Below, in pieces: positions 1 through 9,162 of a stretch of 64,000 nt of DNA; positions within the stretch are counted from its first letter, which is position 1; every line of letters begins with the position of its first letter. This DNA comes from Streptacidiphilus rugosus AM-16 (GTDB taxonomy: Bacteria > Actinomycetota > Actinomycetes > Streptomycetales > Streptomycetaceae): contig NZ_JQMJ01000004.1 of the NCBI RefSeq assembly GCF_000744655.1, positions 5,704,001 to 5,768,000 on the forward strand, given 5' to 3'. Made by a program: the position numbers and the translations under genes. The notes under the pieces were generated by a model. The model had not been told where the DNA came from and did not search any database. It saw only the letters and a list, made by a program, of their open reading frames with translations.

Positions 1-2
1 AT

Positions 3-626
3 CTCGTGCTGGTCGAGATGGCCCGCGCGGGGCTGCTGCACCTCGCCCACACCGGCTGGACCTCCGTGGCCCGGCCGGAGCCGCGCAGTGAGCTGGAGAC
101 CGCCGTGCTGACCGCGATCGGCCCCGAGGGCCAGTGCCGGACGGACGACCTGCGCCGGGAGGTCGCACGCGGGCCGGCGGTGCGCGCCGTCGCGGACCGG
201 CTGGCGCTCGCGGGTCTTGCCGTCCCCGCCGGGGCACGGGCGGCGCTCGCGCACGCGGTGGCGGGCGTCCGCTGGTCGCTGCTGGCCACGGTGGCGCTCT
301 TCGGCGCGGCGGTGGGCGGAGCCGGCGCCCGGATGCTGCTGGGCGGGCCCGCGGCGGCCGGAGCGGTCGGCGAACTGCCGAAACTGGCGGCCTGGTTCGC
401 GCTGCCGCTGATCCTGGGCGCGGGCACGCTGGTCATGGCGAGGATCGAGATCTACCCGGTCACCCCGTGGGCCGCGCCTCCCGGCCAGACCCTGCTGCGG
501 GCCCTGCGCCCCCGCCGCGGCGACGCGGCGCGGCAGGACCCGACGCTCGTGGTGGTGCTGCGCGGCGCGGGAGGGGTCAAGGACCCCTCCCTGCGCGCCG
601 CCCTGCGGGCTAGGCGAGGCCGTTGA
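3..626 (+). CDS. TIGR04222-like membrane protein (5' end outside window)
   Basis: This is the C-terminal part of a gene that enters from the left edge; the reading frame is open to the first base, so the start is not in the window. Two hydrophobic segments are visible, one beginning [16 protein letters not shown] and one beginning [14 protein letters not shown], and the tail is rich in Arg and Ala. The layout resembles actinobacterial TIGR04222 membrane proteins of unknown function, but no catalytic motif is present. Its 3' end overlaps the end of the convergent hemQ gene by 17 bases. The family assignment is a recollection from general pattern and is moderately sure. Confidence 0.6.
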   Translation, partial: LVLVEMARAGLLHLAHTGWTSVARPEPRSELETAVLTAIGPEGQCRTDDLRREVARGPAVRAVADRLALAGLAVPAGARAALAHAVAGVRWSLLATVALFGAAVGGAGARMLLGGPAAAGAVGELPKLAAWFALPLILGAGTLVMARIEIYPVTPWAAPPGQTLLRALRPRRGDAARQDPTLVVVLRGAGGVKDPSLRAALRARRGR

Positions 627-1320
627 CCAGCTCGGTGATCGGCTTGCGGCGCCCGGTGTAGAAGGGGATCTCCTCGCGCACGTACAGCCGCGCGCGGCTG
701 GCGCGCAGATGGCGCATCAGGTCGACGATGCGGTGCAGCTCGTCCGCCTCGAAGGCGAGCAGCCACTCGTAGTCGCCCAGCGCGAACGAGGCGACCGTGT
801 TGGCGCGGACGTCGGGGTAGCCGCGCGCCATCTTGCCGTGCTCGGCCAGCAGCTCGCGGCGCTCGGCGTCCTCCAGCAGATACCAGTCGTACGAGCGCAC
901 GAACGGGTAGACGCAGACGTACTCACGCGGCGTCTCGTCCGCCAGGAACGCCGGGATGTGCGACTTGTTGAACTCGGCGGGGCGGTGCAGCGCCATGTTG
1001 GACCAGACCGGCGTGAGCGCCCGGCCGAGGCGGGTCCGGCGGAAGCGGTTGTACGCCTCCTGCAGGTTGTCGCTGTCGGCGGAGTGCCACCAGATCATCA
1101 GGTCGGCGTCGGCGCGCAGCCCGGAGACGTCGTAGGTGCCGCGGACGGTGACGTCCTTCTCGGCGAGCTGCTCGAACAGCTCCTCGACCTCGGCCCCCAT
1201 CGCGGCGCGGTCCTCCGGCAGCACGTCCTTGAGCCGGAAGACCGACCACAGGGTGTAGCGGATGACGTCGTTCAGCTCACGCGCCTTCGGCTTCTGCTTC
1301 TGCTCGCTGTGCTCACTCAT
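610..1320 (-). CDS. hemQ: Coproheme decarboxylase (HemQ/ChdC)
   Basis: This 236-residue protein converts Fe-coproporphyrin III (coproheme) to haem b by two oxidative decarboxylations, the last step of the coproporphyrin-dependent haem pathway of Gram-positive bacteria. It is a chlorite-dismutase-fold protein. The expected landmarks are the [10 protein letters not shown] segment with catalytic tyrosine and [10 protein letters not shown], whose His is the proximal haem ligand. The ATG at 1320 is chosen because AGGAGA lies about 10 bases upstream; the open frame continues upstream only inside hemY. Its ATG overlaps the hemY stop as ATGA, so the two are translationally coupled. Length and motifs fit the actinobacterial family well. 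Confidence 0.93.
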   Translation of the reverse strand: MSEHSEQKQKPKARELNDVIRYTLWSVFRLKDVLPEDRAAMGAEVEELFEQLAEKDVTVRGTYDVSGLRADADLMIWWHSADSDNLQEAYNRFRRTRLGRALTPVWSNMALHRPAEFNKSHIPAFLADETPREYVCVYPFVRSYDWYLLEDAERRELLAEHGKMARGYPDVRANTVASFALGDYEWLLAFEADELHRIVDLMRHLRASRARLYVREEIPFYTGRRKPITELVNGLA

Positions 1321-2774
1321 GAGCCCATTGTCTCCTTTGCTCGAATCGCTCCGGTCACCAGGTCCGCCGCACGCCGTCCGTCGGCGATGCAGGCAGGGAT
1401 GCCCACCCCGTGGTAGGCCGCGCCGCACAGCGCGAGGCCGGGCAGCGCGCCCAGCTCCGCCTCGATCCGCTCGACGCGCTGCGGGTGGCCGACCGGGTAC
1501 TGCGGCAGCCCCGCGCGCCACCGGGTGACCGCCTGCGCGTACGGTCGCGCGGTGATCCCGGCGGCCTCACCGAGATCGGCCAGCGATCGTTCGATCAGGT
1601 CGGCGTCGTCGTGGTCGAGCACCTCCTCCTCGCCGTGGCGGCCCAGGGAGGTGCGCAGCAGGAAGCTGTCCGGGGCGGCGTCGTTCAGCCAGCCCCACTT
1701 GTTGCTGGAGAAGGTCGAGGCCTTGATCGCCCGGCCGTCGACCGGCGGGACCAGGAAGCCGCTGCCCCGCAGCTCGCCGAGGTCCGCGCGCCGGAAGGCG
1801 AGGGTCACCAGCGCCATGCCCGCGTACTCCACCTCGCCGAGCTCGGCCGCGGCGCGCGGCGCCGTCGCCGCCAGCAGCCGGGCGGCGGCGGGCGCGGGCA
1901 CCGCGAGTACGACGGCGTCGGCCGACAGCGCCTCGCCGTCGGCGGTCACCGCGGTCCAGCCGTCCTCGGTGCGGCGCAGCTCCCCGACCGGCGTCTGCGT
2001 CCGGATCTCCACGCCGGCGGCCCGGCAGGCCGCCTCGACCGCGACGGGGAGGCGGCCGATGCCGCCGTCGATGCCCATGAAGACCGGGGCGGGGTTCGGG
2101 TTCACCGCGGCGGCCGCGAGCGCGGCGTGCACGCCTTCGATCGCGGAACGATCGCGCTGAGCGATCGCAAGAAGTTGCGGTACGGCCGCTCCGAGCGAGA
2201 TCCGGTCGGCGTGACCGGCGTAGACGCCGCCCAGGAGCGGTTCGACCAGTCGGTCGACGACCTCCTGCCCGAGCCGCGCGGCCACGTACGCGCCGACGGC
2301 GACGTCCTCACCGATCTCGGTGCGCGGCAGCGTCCCGTCCTCGGCGGCCCTGGCCATGCCCTCGGGGGAGATCACACCGGAGGCGCCCAACGCGTCCAGG
2401 TCCCCCGGCACACCCATCAGGTGCCCGGTCGGCATGGGGCGCAGCGCGCCACGGGTCCAGATCGCGGCCTTGGCGGTGGTCGGCGGCTGCAGCGCGTCGC
2501 TCAGGCCGACGGCCCGGGCGAGCTCGACCGCCTCCGGCCGCCGGGCGAGCACGGACTCCGCACCGAGGTCGACTCCGACCCCGCCCACCTCGCCCGAACG
2601 GAGCTTGCCGCCGAGCAGCGGGCCGGCCTCCAGCAGGGTCACCCGCGCACGGGGCGCGCCACCGTCCGCGCCGCTCAGCCGCGCGGCCGCGGCGAGCCCG
2701 GCGATGCCGCCGCCGACGACCAGAACGTGCGGGAGCGAGCCGGGGTGGGGGGGACGCTGCACGGTGCTGTTCAT
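1317..2774 (-). CDS. hemY: Coproporphyrinogen III oxidase, HemY/CgoX type
   Basis: This 485-residue flavoprotein, often annotated protoporphyrinogen oxidase (HemG/HemY), in actinobacteria oxidises coproporphyrinogen III to coproporphyrin III before iron insertion and HemQ action. The N-terminal FAD-binding Rossmann motif GGGIAGL lies near residues 21-27, followed by a basic/acidic strand ending in [11 protein letters not shown]. The C-terminal FAD-contact region is seen as [17 protein letters not shown]. The ATG at 2774 starts just before the FAD fold. The stop overlaps the hemQ start by four bases, giving a hemY-hemQ operon. The pathway assignment follows from HemQ being the partner and from the absence of an E. 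coli-type route in this phylum. Confidence 0.92.
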   Translation of the reverse strand: MNSTVQRPPHPGSLPHVLVVGGGIAGLAAAARLSGADGGAPRARVTLLEAGPLLGGKLRSGEVGGVGVDLGAESVLARRPEAVELARAVGLSDALQPPTTAKAAIWTRGALRPMPTGHLMGVPGDLDALGASGVISPEGMARAAEDGTLPRTEIGEDVAVGAYVAARLGQEVVDRLVEPLLGGVYAGHADRISLGAAVPQLLAIAQRDRSAIEGVHAALAAAAVNPNPAPVFMGIDGGIGRLPVAVEAACRAAGVEIRTQTPVGELRRTEDGWTAVTADGEALSADAVVLAVPAPAAARLLAATAPRAAAELGEVEYAGMALVTLAFRRADLGELRGSGFLVPPVDGRAIKASTFSSNKWGWLNDAAPDSFLLRTSLGRHGEEEVLDHDDADLIERSLADLGEAAGITARPYAQAVTRWRAGLPQYPVGHPQRVERIEAELGALPGLALCGAAYHGVGIPACIADGRRAADLVTGAIRAKETMGS

Positions 2775-2942
2775 GCCTGCCACTTTCGCACACCCGCCTT
2801 GCGCCGCTGATCTGCGACCCCAATGGCAACAGCCCCGCAACGACCTTCGGACGACCTCCGGTCCGCCTCCCCGCGAACACCCGCCGAGTCGGCCGCGACC
2901 GGATCTCAGCCCGTTCGTTATCGGCTTGTTGACGTTCGGTCG

Positions 2943-2968
2943 GGAACCTCTCCGCGCAACTACCGGTC
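2943..2968 (+). promoter_or_regulatory. Candidate SigE-type ECF promoter for DUF4349 lipoprotein
   Basis: GGAAC at 2943-2947 is followed after 18 bases by GTC at 2966-2968. This matches the Streptomyces sigma-E (envelope stress) pattern of GGAAC, about 18 bases, then GTT or GTC. A start point near 2977 would give a short leader carrying the gaggagaggg ribosome site before the ATG at 2997. The match is by eye only. Confidence 0.35.
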
Positions 2969-2996
2969 CAATGAGGGACCGAGGAGAGGGGACTTG

Positions 2997-3995
2997 ATGA
3001 AAGCCACAGACGGCAGACGGCGCTTCGGCGCGGGCCTGACGGCCGGGATCCTGGCCGCAGGCCTGGCCCTGGCCGGATGCTCCGCGTCGGGCACGAGCGC
3101 GAGCAGCGCGGGCGGTAACGCCGCGCGGGGACCGGCGGCAGGAGCGGCACCGGCCGGTGGCGGCGCTGCCGCCGGCAACGCGGCCGCCCCGCCCACCACC
3201 GGGAGCAAACCGGATTCCGGCAAGGCGGTGGCCGCGGGTCACGCGGTGATCTTCTCCGGCGAGGTCCAGCTGCAGTGCGCCCATGTCGACGCCACCCTCA
3301 AGCAGGCCGAGGACGTGGTCTCTGCGGCGGGCGGCTTCGTCGACTCCGAGACCAGCGGCGACAACGGCTTCCTCCCGACCGCCGGCTCGTCCGACGCCTC
3401 CGGCCAGCCCCAGGCCCAGCCGCTGCCCGCCCCGACGCAGACCGGCGGCGACTCCGCGCAGGCCGTCTTCAAGGTCCCGACGACCGCGTACGACGCGACG
3501 TACCAGCAGCTGCTCGGCCTCGGCGCGGTGCTGGGGCGTGAGCGCGCCAGCCAGGACGTGACCGCGCAGGTGGTGGACCTGGCCAGCCGGATCAGGAGCC
3601 AGCAGGCCAGCATCGACCGGGTCAACGCGCTGATGAAGCAGGCGGGCTCGTTGAACGACATCGTCGCCCTGGAGTCCGCGCTGACGCAGCGGGAGACCGA
3701 CCTGGAGTCGATGCAGTCCCAACTCGCCGCGCTGCAGAACCAGGTGGCGATGTCGACGATCACCGTGCAGCTGTTCCAGAAGGCCGCGCCGCCGGTCGTC
3801 GCAGCGCCGAAGCAGCGGGGCGCGTGGAGCGCGGCGGGCCACGCGCTGGCCGCAGGCTGCCACGGGCTCTACCTGGTGGGCCGGGCCCTGCTGGTCGCCT
3901 TCTCGGCGATGCTGCCCTTCCTGCTGCTGCTCCTGCCGATCGTGTTCATCGGCTACCGGCTCGCCCGGAGGAGGAAGCCCGAGGCACCCGAGTAG
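2997..3995 (+). CDS. DUF4349 lipoprotein with coiled coil and C-terminal membrane anchor
   Basis: This is a 332-residue exported lipoprotein of unknown function. The N-terminus has a basic start, a hydrophobic core and lipobox LALAGC with Cys near residue 27, then a low-complexity Gly/Ala/Ser linker. The DUF4349 domain follows, with segments such as HAVIFSGEVQLQCAHVDATL, a long heptad-rich helix (ASRIRSQQASIDRVNALMKQ region) and a C-terminal transmembrane stretch with a basic tail (GYRLARRRK). The ATG at 2997 is preceded by gaggagaggg; an in-frame TTG sits one codon earlier. Being anchored at both ends with a coiled coil between suggests envelope scaffolding or stress sensing, which is inference. 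A SigE-like promoter lies just upstream. Confidence 0.85.
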   Translation: MKATDGRRRFGAGLTAGILAAGLALAGCSASGTSASSAGGNAARGPAAGAAPAGGGAAAGNAAAPPTTGSKPDSGKAVAAGHAVIFSGEVQLQCAHVDATLKQAEDVVSAAGGFVDSETSGDNGFLPTAGSSDASGQPQAQPLPAPTQTGGDSAQAVFKVPTTAYDATYQQLLGLGAVLGRERASQDVTAQVVDLASRIRSQQASIDRVNALMKQAGSLNDIVALESALTQRETDLESMQSQLAALQNQVAMSTITVQLFQKAAPPVVAAPKQRGAWSAAGHALAAGCHGLYLVGRALLVAFSAMLPFLLLLLPIVFIGYRLARRRKPEAPE

Positions 3996-4002
3996 GTCGC
4001 AG

Positions 4003-4156
4003 CCCCATGGGCGCGAGGCTCCGCTTGATCAACTGCGGGCGCGACAAGCCACCGATGAGCGGATGGTCCTCAACGATCAGGGCCATCCGCACAGGGTGGT
4101 GGCTCGCGCCCACGCGGCAGAGCGGCCTGTCAGCAGTTCCTCGCGCCCTTCGGGGT
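4003..4156. repeat. Dispersed nested-palindrome intergenic repeat, copy A
   Basis: This intergenic stretch between convergent DUF4349 and hemE is a diverged copy of the element at 8710-8853. Shared blocks in the same order are a GGGCGCGAGG-like outer arm, CTTGATCAACTGCG, GCGGATGG with CCATCCGC as inner arms, GGGTGGTGGCTCGCGC, and CAGTTCCTCGCGCCC. The arms can fold into one long interrupted hairpin. It may serve as a terminator for both convergent genes, but its recurrence shows that it is a repeat family and not a gene-specific terminator. Confidence 0.75.
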
Positions 4157-4163
4157 GCCGCCC

Positions 4164-5234
4164 CTACTTCTGGGTGCGTTCGTGGACGTAGGCGACGAGC
4201 TTGGTGAGGGCGTCGGGGTCGGTGGTCGGGTGGACGCCGTGGCCCAGGTTGAAGACGTGGCCGCGGCCGGAGGCCTGCGCGGAGGCCAGCACCTCGTCCG
4301 TCTTCGCCCGGACCGCGGACTCCGGCGCGAACAGCACCGTCGGGTCCAGGTTCCCCTGCAACGCCTTGCCCGCACCCACCCGGCGCGCCGCCTCGGCCAG
4401 CGGGACGCGCCAGTCCACGCCCACCACGTCCGCGCCGGCCTCGCCCAGCAGACCCAGCAGCTCCCCGGTGCCCACCCCGAAGTGGATCCGCGGGACCCCG
4501 TAGGGGGCCACCTCCGCGAACACCTTCGCCGACGCCGGCATCACCTGACGCCGGTAGTCCTCCGGCGCCAGCCCGCCCGCCCAGGAGTCGAACAGCTGCA
4601 CCGCCGAGGCCCCCGCCTCGATCTGCACCCTCAAGAACCCCGCCGTGATCACCGCCAGCCGGTCCACCAGCTCCGCCCACAACTCCGGCGCGCCGTACAT
4701 CATCGCCTTGGTGTTCTCGTACGTCCGCGACGGCCCGCCCTCCACCAGGTACGACGCCAGCGTGTACGGCGCCCCCGCGAAACCGATCAACGGCGTCGCC
4801 CCCAGCTCGGCGACCAGCAGGCCGATCGCCTCGGTCACGTACGGCACGTCGCCCGGCTCCAGCGGACGCAGCTGCGCCAGGTCCTCGCGGCTGCGGACCG
4901 GGCGGGCGATGACCGGGCCCACGCCCGGCTTGATGTCCAGGTCCACCCCGATCGCCTTCAGCGGCACCACGATGTCGCTGTAGTAGATCGCCGCGTCCAC
5001 CCCGTGCCGGCGCACCGGCTGCAGCGTGATCTCCTTGACCAGCTCCGGCATCATGCACGAGTCCAGCATCGCGACACCCTCACGCACCCGCCGGAACTCC
5101 GGCAGCGAACGACCCGCCTGCCGCATGAACCACACCGGCGTATGCGGAACCTCCTCCCCACGACACGCACGCAACAACGCGGAGTCGTAGGTCGGCAGGG
5201 TCTCGGGGCGGCTGGTGCTCTGGCTCTCGGTCAC
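4164..5234 (-). CDS. hemE: Uroporphyrinogen III decarboxylase
   Basis: This 356-residue cytosolic enzyme removes four acetate carboxyls from uroporphyrinogen III to form coproporphyrinogen III, the substrate of HemY nearby. The signature [12 protein letters not shown] (residues 37-48) binds substrate, [10 protein letters not shown] carries the catalytic Asp, [12 protein letters not shown] matches the conserved glycine/Tyr loop, and [10 protein letters not shown] lies near the C-terminus. The GTG at 5234 is preferred because the family begins just before a [17 protein letters not shown] segment. The open frame extends upstream, with an in-frame ATG at 5306, but that region is unlike HemE and would nearly abut the divergent DUF3000 start. 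Neither start has a strong ribosome site. Confidence 0.93.
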   Translation of the reverse strand: MTESQSTSRPETLPTYDSALLRACRGEEVPHTPVWFMRQAGRSLPEFRRVREGVAMLDSCMMPELVKEITLQPVRRHGVDAAIYYSDIVVPLKAIGVDLDIKPGVGPVIARPVRSREDLAQLRPLEPGDVPYVTEAIGLLVAELGATPLIGFAGAPYTLASYLVEGGPSRTYENTKAMMYGAPELWAELVDRLAVITAGFLRVQIEAGASAVQLFDSWAGGLAPEDYRRQVMPASAKVFAEVAPYGVPRIHFGVGTGELLGLLGEAGADVVGVDWRVPLAEAARRVGAGKALQGNLDPTVLFAPESAVRAKTDEVLASAQASGRGHVFNLGHGVHPTTDPDALTKLVAYVHERTQK

Positions 5235-5317
5235 GGTGGAAATCTTCGCACGGCCGAAGCCGCGCTCCTTCGTGGTGTCGGCGGTGCGCGGACTGGCCGG
5301 GCGCATAGTCTTCCGGC

Positions 5318-6028
5318 ATGGCAGGGGTGAACGGCGGAAAGCCGATGCAAGAAGGCGGTTCCGCACTCGGCGAGGGAGCCACGGGGGCGGACACCGCGCC
5401 GGCAGCTTTCCGCGCCGCCGTCGCCGATCTCCGCTCCGCGCGGATGCGCCCCGAGGTGCGGATCGGTGACACGCCCGCGCCGCGCCGACTCGCCCCCTAT
5501 GCCTACGCGCTGACCGCCACGGTCGAGGTCGACGGCGAGGAGCTGGCCGACGGCCGGCTCGTGCTGCTGCACGATCCCTCCGGACACGAGGCCTGGCAGG
5601 GCGAGTTCAGGCTGGTGTCGCTGAGCCAGGCCGATCTGGAGCGGGAGATCGCGGACGACCCGCTGCTCGCCGAGGTCGGCTGGTCCTGGCTGATGGACGC
5701 GCTGGAGCAGCACGGCTGCCGCTACGCCGAGCCGAGCGGCACGGTCTCGCGGGCCTACTCGCACTACTTCGGCGGGATGGCGGACCGTCCCTCCAGCACG
5801 GAGATCGAGATCCGCGCGTCCTGGACGCCGGTGCCCGACGGTGAGCACCTCGGCCTCGGCGCGCATCTGCGCGCCTGGTGCGAGCTGCTGTGCCAGTGCG
5901 CCGGACTGCCGCCGCTGCCCGCGCCCACGGCGGGGACGGTCGGCGGCGTGCCCGAGCCGGGCAGCGGCTCGCAGGTGAGCAGCGTGGTGCCGATGCCGCT
6001 GCGCCGTCAGCCGCGCGGCGGGGCCTGA
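5318..6028 (+). CDS. DUF3000 family protein
   Basis: This is a 236-residue cytosolic protein of unknown function, restricted to actinobacteria as far as I know, and usually found beside hemE and rnd. Its conserved features include [20 protein letters not shown] at the N-terminus, a [20 protein letters not shown] segment, and an acidic [11 protein letters not shown] helix. The tail is disordered (Gly/Pro/Ser). There is no signal peptide and no recognisable catalytic motif. It is divergent from hemE, with 83 bases between the starts. The family assignment is confident; the function is unknown. Confidence 0.85.
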   Translation: MAGVNGGKPMQEGGSALGEGATGADTAPAAFRAAVADLRSARMRPEVRIGDTPAPRRLAPYAYALTATVEVDGEELADGRLVLLHDPSGHEAWQGEFRLVSLSQADLEREIADDPLLAEVGWSWLMDALEQHGCRYAEPSGTVSRAYSHYFGGMADRPSSTEIEIRASWTPVPDGEHLGLGAHLRAWCELLCQCAGLPPLPAPTAGTVGGVPEPGSGSQVSSVVPMPLRRQPRGGA

Positions 6029-6208
6029 GCGATCCACACACCGGGGTCCGACGGCCCGGCGTCCGCGCCGGGGGACCCCTGGAGGGATTTCGCGTACGCG
6101 TATCCGCACGAGCGGGTGAAGGATCGTCAGCTTCGGCGTACGCTGAGGTATCCGATTTCGGACATTTAGGTCATGGGTTCGGCGTGTCGACCGCTTTTGA
6201 TCACTTTC

Positions 6209-6227
6209 GAGTGACTTAGGCTCACTC
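6209..6227. promoter_or_regulatory. BldD-like box upstream of whiI
   Basis: GAGTGA and TCACTC form perfect arms around a 7-base spacer, fitting the published BldD consensus (AGTGA, variable spacer, TCAC). It lies in the 326-base AT-richer gap before whiI, about 130 bases upstream of its start. A second small palindrome, TCCGATTTCGGA, lies at 6151-6162. The rest of the gap shows no gene. Binding by BldD is inference. Confidence 0.45.
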
Positions 6228-6354
6228 AAGCTGAACAAAATATCCGAACTGCCCGATTTGCCCCTCACTCAATCGTGATCATTCGCTAAAGCCGAGCACC
6301 GATGGTGCCGAAGCAGACAGTGACCCTTTCCCGGCACCTCAAACAGGAGGCCTG

Positions 6355-7098
6355 GTGTCCGTTCTCCTTGAGCACCCCGCAAACCTGGTCGCCTACCGTC
6401 CGACGAAGCCCACCGCCATGGTGGTCATCGCGGACCCCCGCGTCCGCTCCACGGTCACCCGGCATCTCTGGGCCCTCGGCGTACGCGACGTGATCGAGGC
6501 GTCCTCGCTCGCCGAAGCCCGTCCCCGGGTCGGCACTCCGCGGGACATCTGCGTCGCCGACGTCCACCTCCCGGACGGCTCCGGTCTCGCCATCCTCGCC
6601 GAGACCCGCGCCGCGGGCTGGCCCAACGGCCTGGCGCTCTCCGCCGCCGACGACATCGGCGCGGTGCGCAGCGCGCTCGCGAGCGGTGTGAAGGGATACG
6701 TCGTCACCGGCACCCGCGTCGGCGGCAACGGCATGCAGCAGCGTCCCGGCATGAACGGGATGAACAGTGTGAACGGCCTCGGCGGCGGCCGGCCGGGGAT
6801 GCCCGGCCACCTGCGTCGGCCGGGGATGCCCGGGGCGCCACTCCCGCAGGGCGCGCCCGGTGCGCAGACCGGCGCTCCCGCCCAGCCCGCGCCGCAGGCG
6901 TACCGCGAGCTGTCGGGGCGCGAGGTCGAGGTGCTGCGCCTGGTCGCCGAGGGGCAGTCGAACAAGGCGATCGGCGTGGCCATGGGCCTGTCGGCGCTGA
7001 CCGTGAAGAGTCACCTGGCCCGCATCGCCCGCAAGCTGGGCACCGGCGACCGCGCGGGCATGGTCGCGGTGGCCCTGCGGACCGGCATCATTCACTAG
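6355..7098 (+). CDS. whiI: WhiI-type atypical response regulator, LuxR family
   Basis: This 247-residue DNA-binding response regulator is required in Streptomyces for sporulation septation; it acts with BldM. The N-terminal receiver (about residues 20-117) keeps an Asp at the phosphoacceptor position (D69 in CVADVHLPDGSG), but the acidic pocket has only IAD (D27) where typical receivers have two adjacent acids. This agrees with WhiI being phosphorylation-independent. The C-terminal LuxR helix-turn-helix is clear (ELSGREVEVLRLVAEGQSNK; LTVKSHLARIARKLG). Between them is an unusually Gly/Met/Pro-rich linker of about 60 residues. The GTG at 6355 follows ACAGGAGG. Position between DUF3000 and rnd matches my memory of SCO6029. 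Confidence 0.88.
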   Translation: MSVLLEHPANLVAYRPTKPTAMVVIADPRVRSTVTRHLWALGVRDVIEASSLAEARPRVGTPRDICVADVHLPDGSGLAILAETRAAGWPNGLALSAADDIGAVRSALASGVKGYVVTGTRVGGNGMQQRPGMNGMNSVNGLGGGRPGMPGHLRRPGMPGAPLPQGAPGAQTGAPAQPAPQAYRELSGREVEVLRLVAEGQSNKAIGVAMGLSALTVKSHLARIARKLGTGDRAGMVAVALRTGIIH

Positions 7099-7257
7099 CC
7101 CGAATCTCGGCCCCGCTTGCGACGGAACGTTTCTGTACCCGAACGCTCCGCCACAAGCGGGGCTGAGTGCTGCCCGCGTGACGTCCAGGCGGCGCCCAGG
7201 CAGCTCTCAGGCGGCGCGCGCAGGAGCGTGGAGCGTGCGCGGGCGTAGGCTTGGGGG

Positions 7258-8651
7258 GTGACCGACGCCCGTGAAGACGCCATCGACAGCACCAGCAGCG
7301 AAGCCCCCGGGCAAGCGGTCCCCCTGCTCGAACCGCGTGAGGGCATTCCGCCCGTCGTCGCCGACGCGGACGCGCTCGCGGAGGTCGTGGCCCGCTTCGC
7401 CGCCGGCAGCGGTCCGGTGGCGATCGACGCCGAGCGGGCCTCCGGCTACCGCTACGGGCAGCGCGCCTATCTGGTCCAGCTGCGGCGCGCGGGCGCGGGC
7501 AGCACACTGATCGATCCGGTCGGGTGCCCCGATCTGACCGCGCTCGGGGAGGCACTGGCCGACACCGAGTGGGTGCTGCACGCGGCCACCCAGGACCTGC
7601 CCTGCCTCGCCGAGCTCGGCATGCGGCCGACCTCCCTCTTCGACACCGAGCTCGCGGGCCGGCTCGCCGGCTTCCCCCGCGTCGGCCTCGGGCCGATGGT
7701 CGAGAGCGTGCTCGGGCTGACCCTGGAGAAGGGGCACTCCGCCGTCGACTGGTCCACCCGGCCGCTGCCCGAGCCGTGGCTGCGCTACGCCGCGCTCGAC
7801 GTCGAGGTCCTGGTGGACCTGCGGGACGCGCTGGAGCAGGAGCTGCGCGACCAGGGCAAGCTGGAGTGGGCGCTGCAGGAGTTCGCGGCGATCGCCGCCG
7901 CGCCGCCCGCCGCGCCGCGCACCGACCCGTGGCGCCGGACCTCCGGCGTGCACAAGGTGCGCCGCCGCCGTCAGCTGGCCGCGGTGCGCGAGATGTGGCA
8001 GACCCGCGACAGGATGGCCAGGGAGCGGGACGTCTCCCCCGGCCGGGTCCTCTCCGACGCCGCGATCGTGGCCGCCGCGCTGGTCATGCCGCTGTCCGCG
8101 GCCGCGCTGCAGGCCGTGCCCGGCTTCGGTCCGCGGGTGCACCGGCGGGCGCTCGAGCAGTGGATAGCGGCGATCGACGCCGCCCGCGCGATCCCCGAGC
8201 ACCTGCTGCCGCCCGCGACCGCGCCGCACGACGGCCCGCCGCCGCCCCGGTCCTGGGCCGACAAGGACCCGATGGCCGCGGCACGCCTGTCCGCGGCACG
8301 CGCCGCGGTGACCGCGCTCGCGGAGAAGCTGAACCTGCCGCAGGAGAACCTGATCACCCCCGAGCTGGTCCGCCGCGTCTCCTGGGCGCCCCCGCGCCCG
8401 CGAGCGCCCCGGCGGTCGCGGACGCGCTGCGGGCGCTGGGCGCACGCGAGTGGCAGGTCGAGCTGGTCTCCCCGGTCATCGCGAAGGCGTACGCGGGCGC
8501 CCGCCCCGAGCCGCGGGTCACCACCATGTCCGGTCCGGGCAAGGACGCCGCCGGCCTGGGCACGACCGCGGCCAACGGCAGCCCCCGCACCGCGGCAGCC
8601 CCCGGCTCGACCCCCCGCCGCGCCACCGGCACCCGCCCCGGCGGCGAGTGA
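7258..8651 (+). pseudogene. rnd: Ribonuclease D, interrupted by a one-base frameshift
   Basis: This gene encodes a DEDDy-type 3'-5' exoribonuclease for tRNA and stable-RNA trimming. Motif I is AIDAERASGYRYGQRAYLVQ, motif II WVLHAATQDLPCLAELG, and motif III with catalytic Tyr/Asp is LRYAALDVEVLVDLR. An HRDC domain follows (REMWQTRDRMARERDVSPGR region). Homology runs in frame from the GTG at 7258 to LVRRVSWAPP, then continues in another frame (PAVADALRALGAREWQVELV) to a TGA at 8649. Adding one C to the run of five at 8389-8393 restores a single frame. Without it, the first frame reads on through the thiolase gene. This is either a real frameshift, dispensing with about 90 C-terminal residues, or a homopolymer sequencing error. 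Catalytic motifs all lie before the break. Confidence 0.85.
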
Positions 8652-8709
8652 GGCCTCCTGCCCCGGCTCGCTACCACCTCGGCACGCGAGCCTTCTCGGC
8701 AGAGGGTCG

Positions 8710-8853
8710 GTTGCAACCCCCAGGGGCGCGGGTCTCTGCTTGATCAACTGCGTGCGCGAGAAACCACCCCAGGCGGATGGGTCCTCACCGAACAGTGCCA
8801 TCCGCACCGGGTGGTTTCTCGCGCAGTTCCCCGCGCCCCTGGGATGGTGCAAC
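8710..8853. repeat. Dispersed nested-palindrome intergenic repeat, copy B (best preserved)
   Basis: Three pairs of arms are nested around one centre: outer CCAGGGGCGCGGG with CCCGCGCCCCTGG, middle arm 8754-8769 perfectly complementary to 8809-8824 (16 bases), and inner GCGGATGG (8773-8780) with CCATCCGC (8798-8805). GTTGCA/TGCAAC closes the ends. A partial copy (GCGCAGTTCCTCGCGCCCC) follows near 8897-8915. It fills much of the 511-base gap between rnd and the thiolase gene; the remainder shows no gene. Confidence 0.85.
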
Positions 8854-9162
8854 TCGCTCCCTGCCGTGAGGCGCCGCGCCGTCGCGCCGAGGCGCGCAGT
8901 TCCTCGCGCCCCTGAGGTGGTCCCGGGGCGAGGCCGGCTGGGCCCGTCGCGGCCGTCGCCCCGACGACGAGGCGGAACCCGGCACCCGGTGCGGCCGAGA
9001 GTGACCCACGGCTCACTCCGTCCCTCCTTGGCCAGCTGGTTACCGGCGGGTAGCATCACAGATGGGACGTCGCAGTCGCTGTCGCTGGGCACGCGCGCGA
9101 CTGCCCCATCGTGTCCGCATCGGCGCCCGCGTAAGGCGCGCGCGCCTGGGAGGAGAGCCACC

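Noticed and set aside
8652..9162. Continuous open frame joining RNase D to the thiolase (7258-10386)
   Set aside because: The frame stays open only because of high GC content after the rnd frameshift; the stretch between is repeat DNA, and the thiolase has its own GTG and ribosome site.
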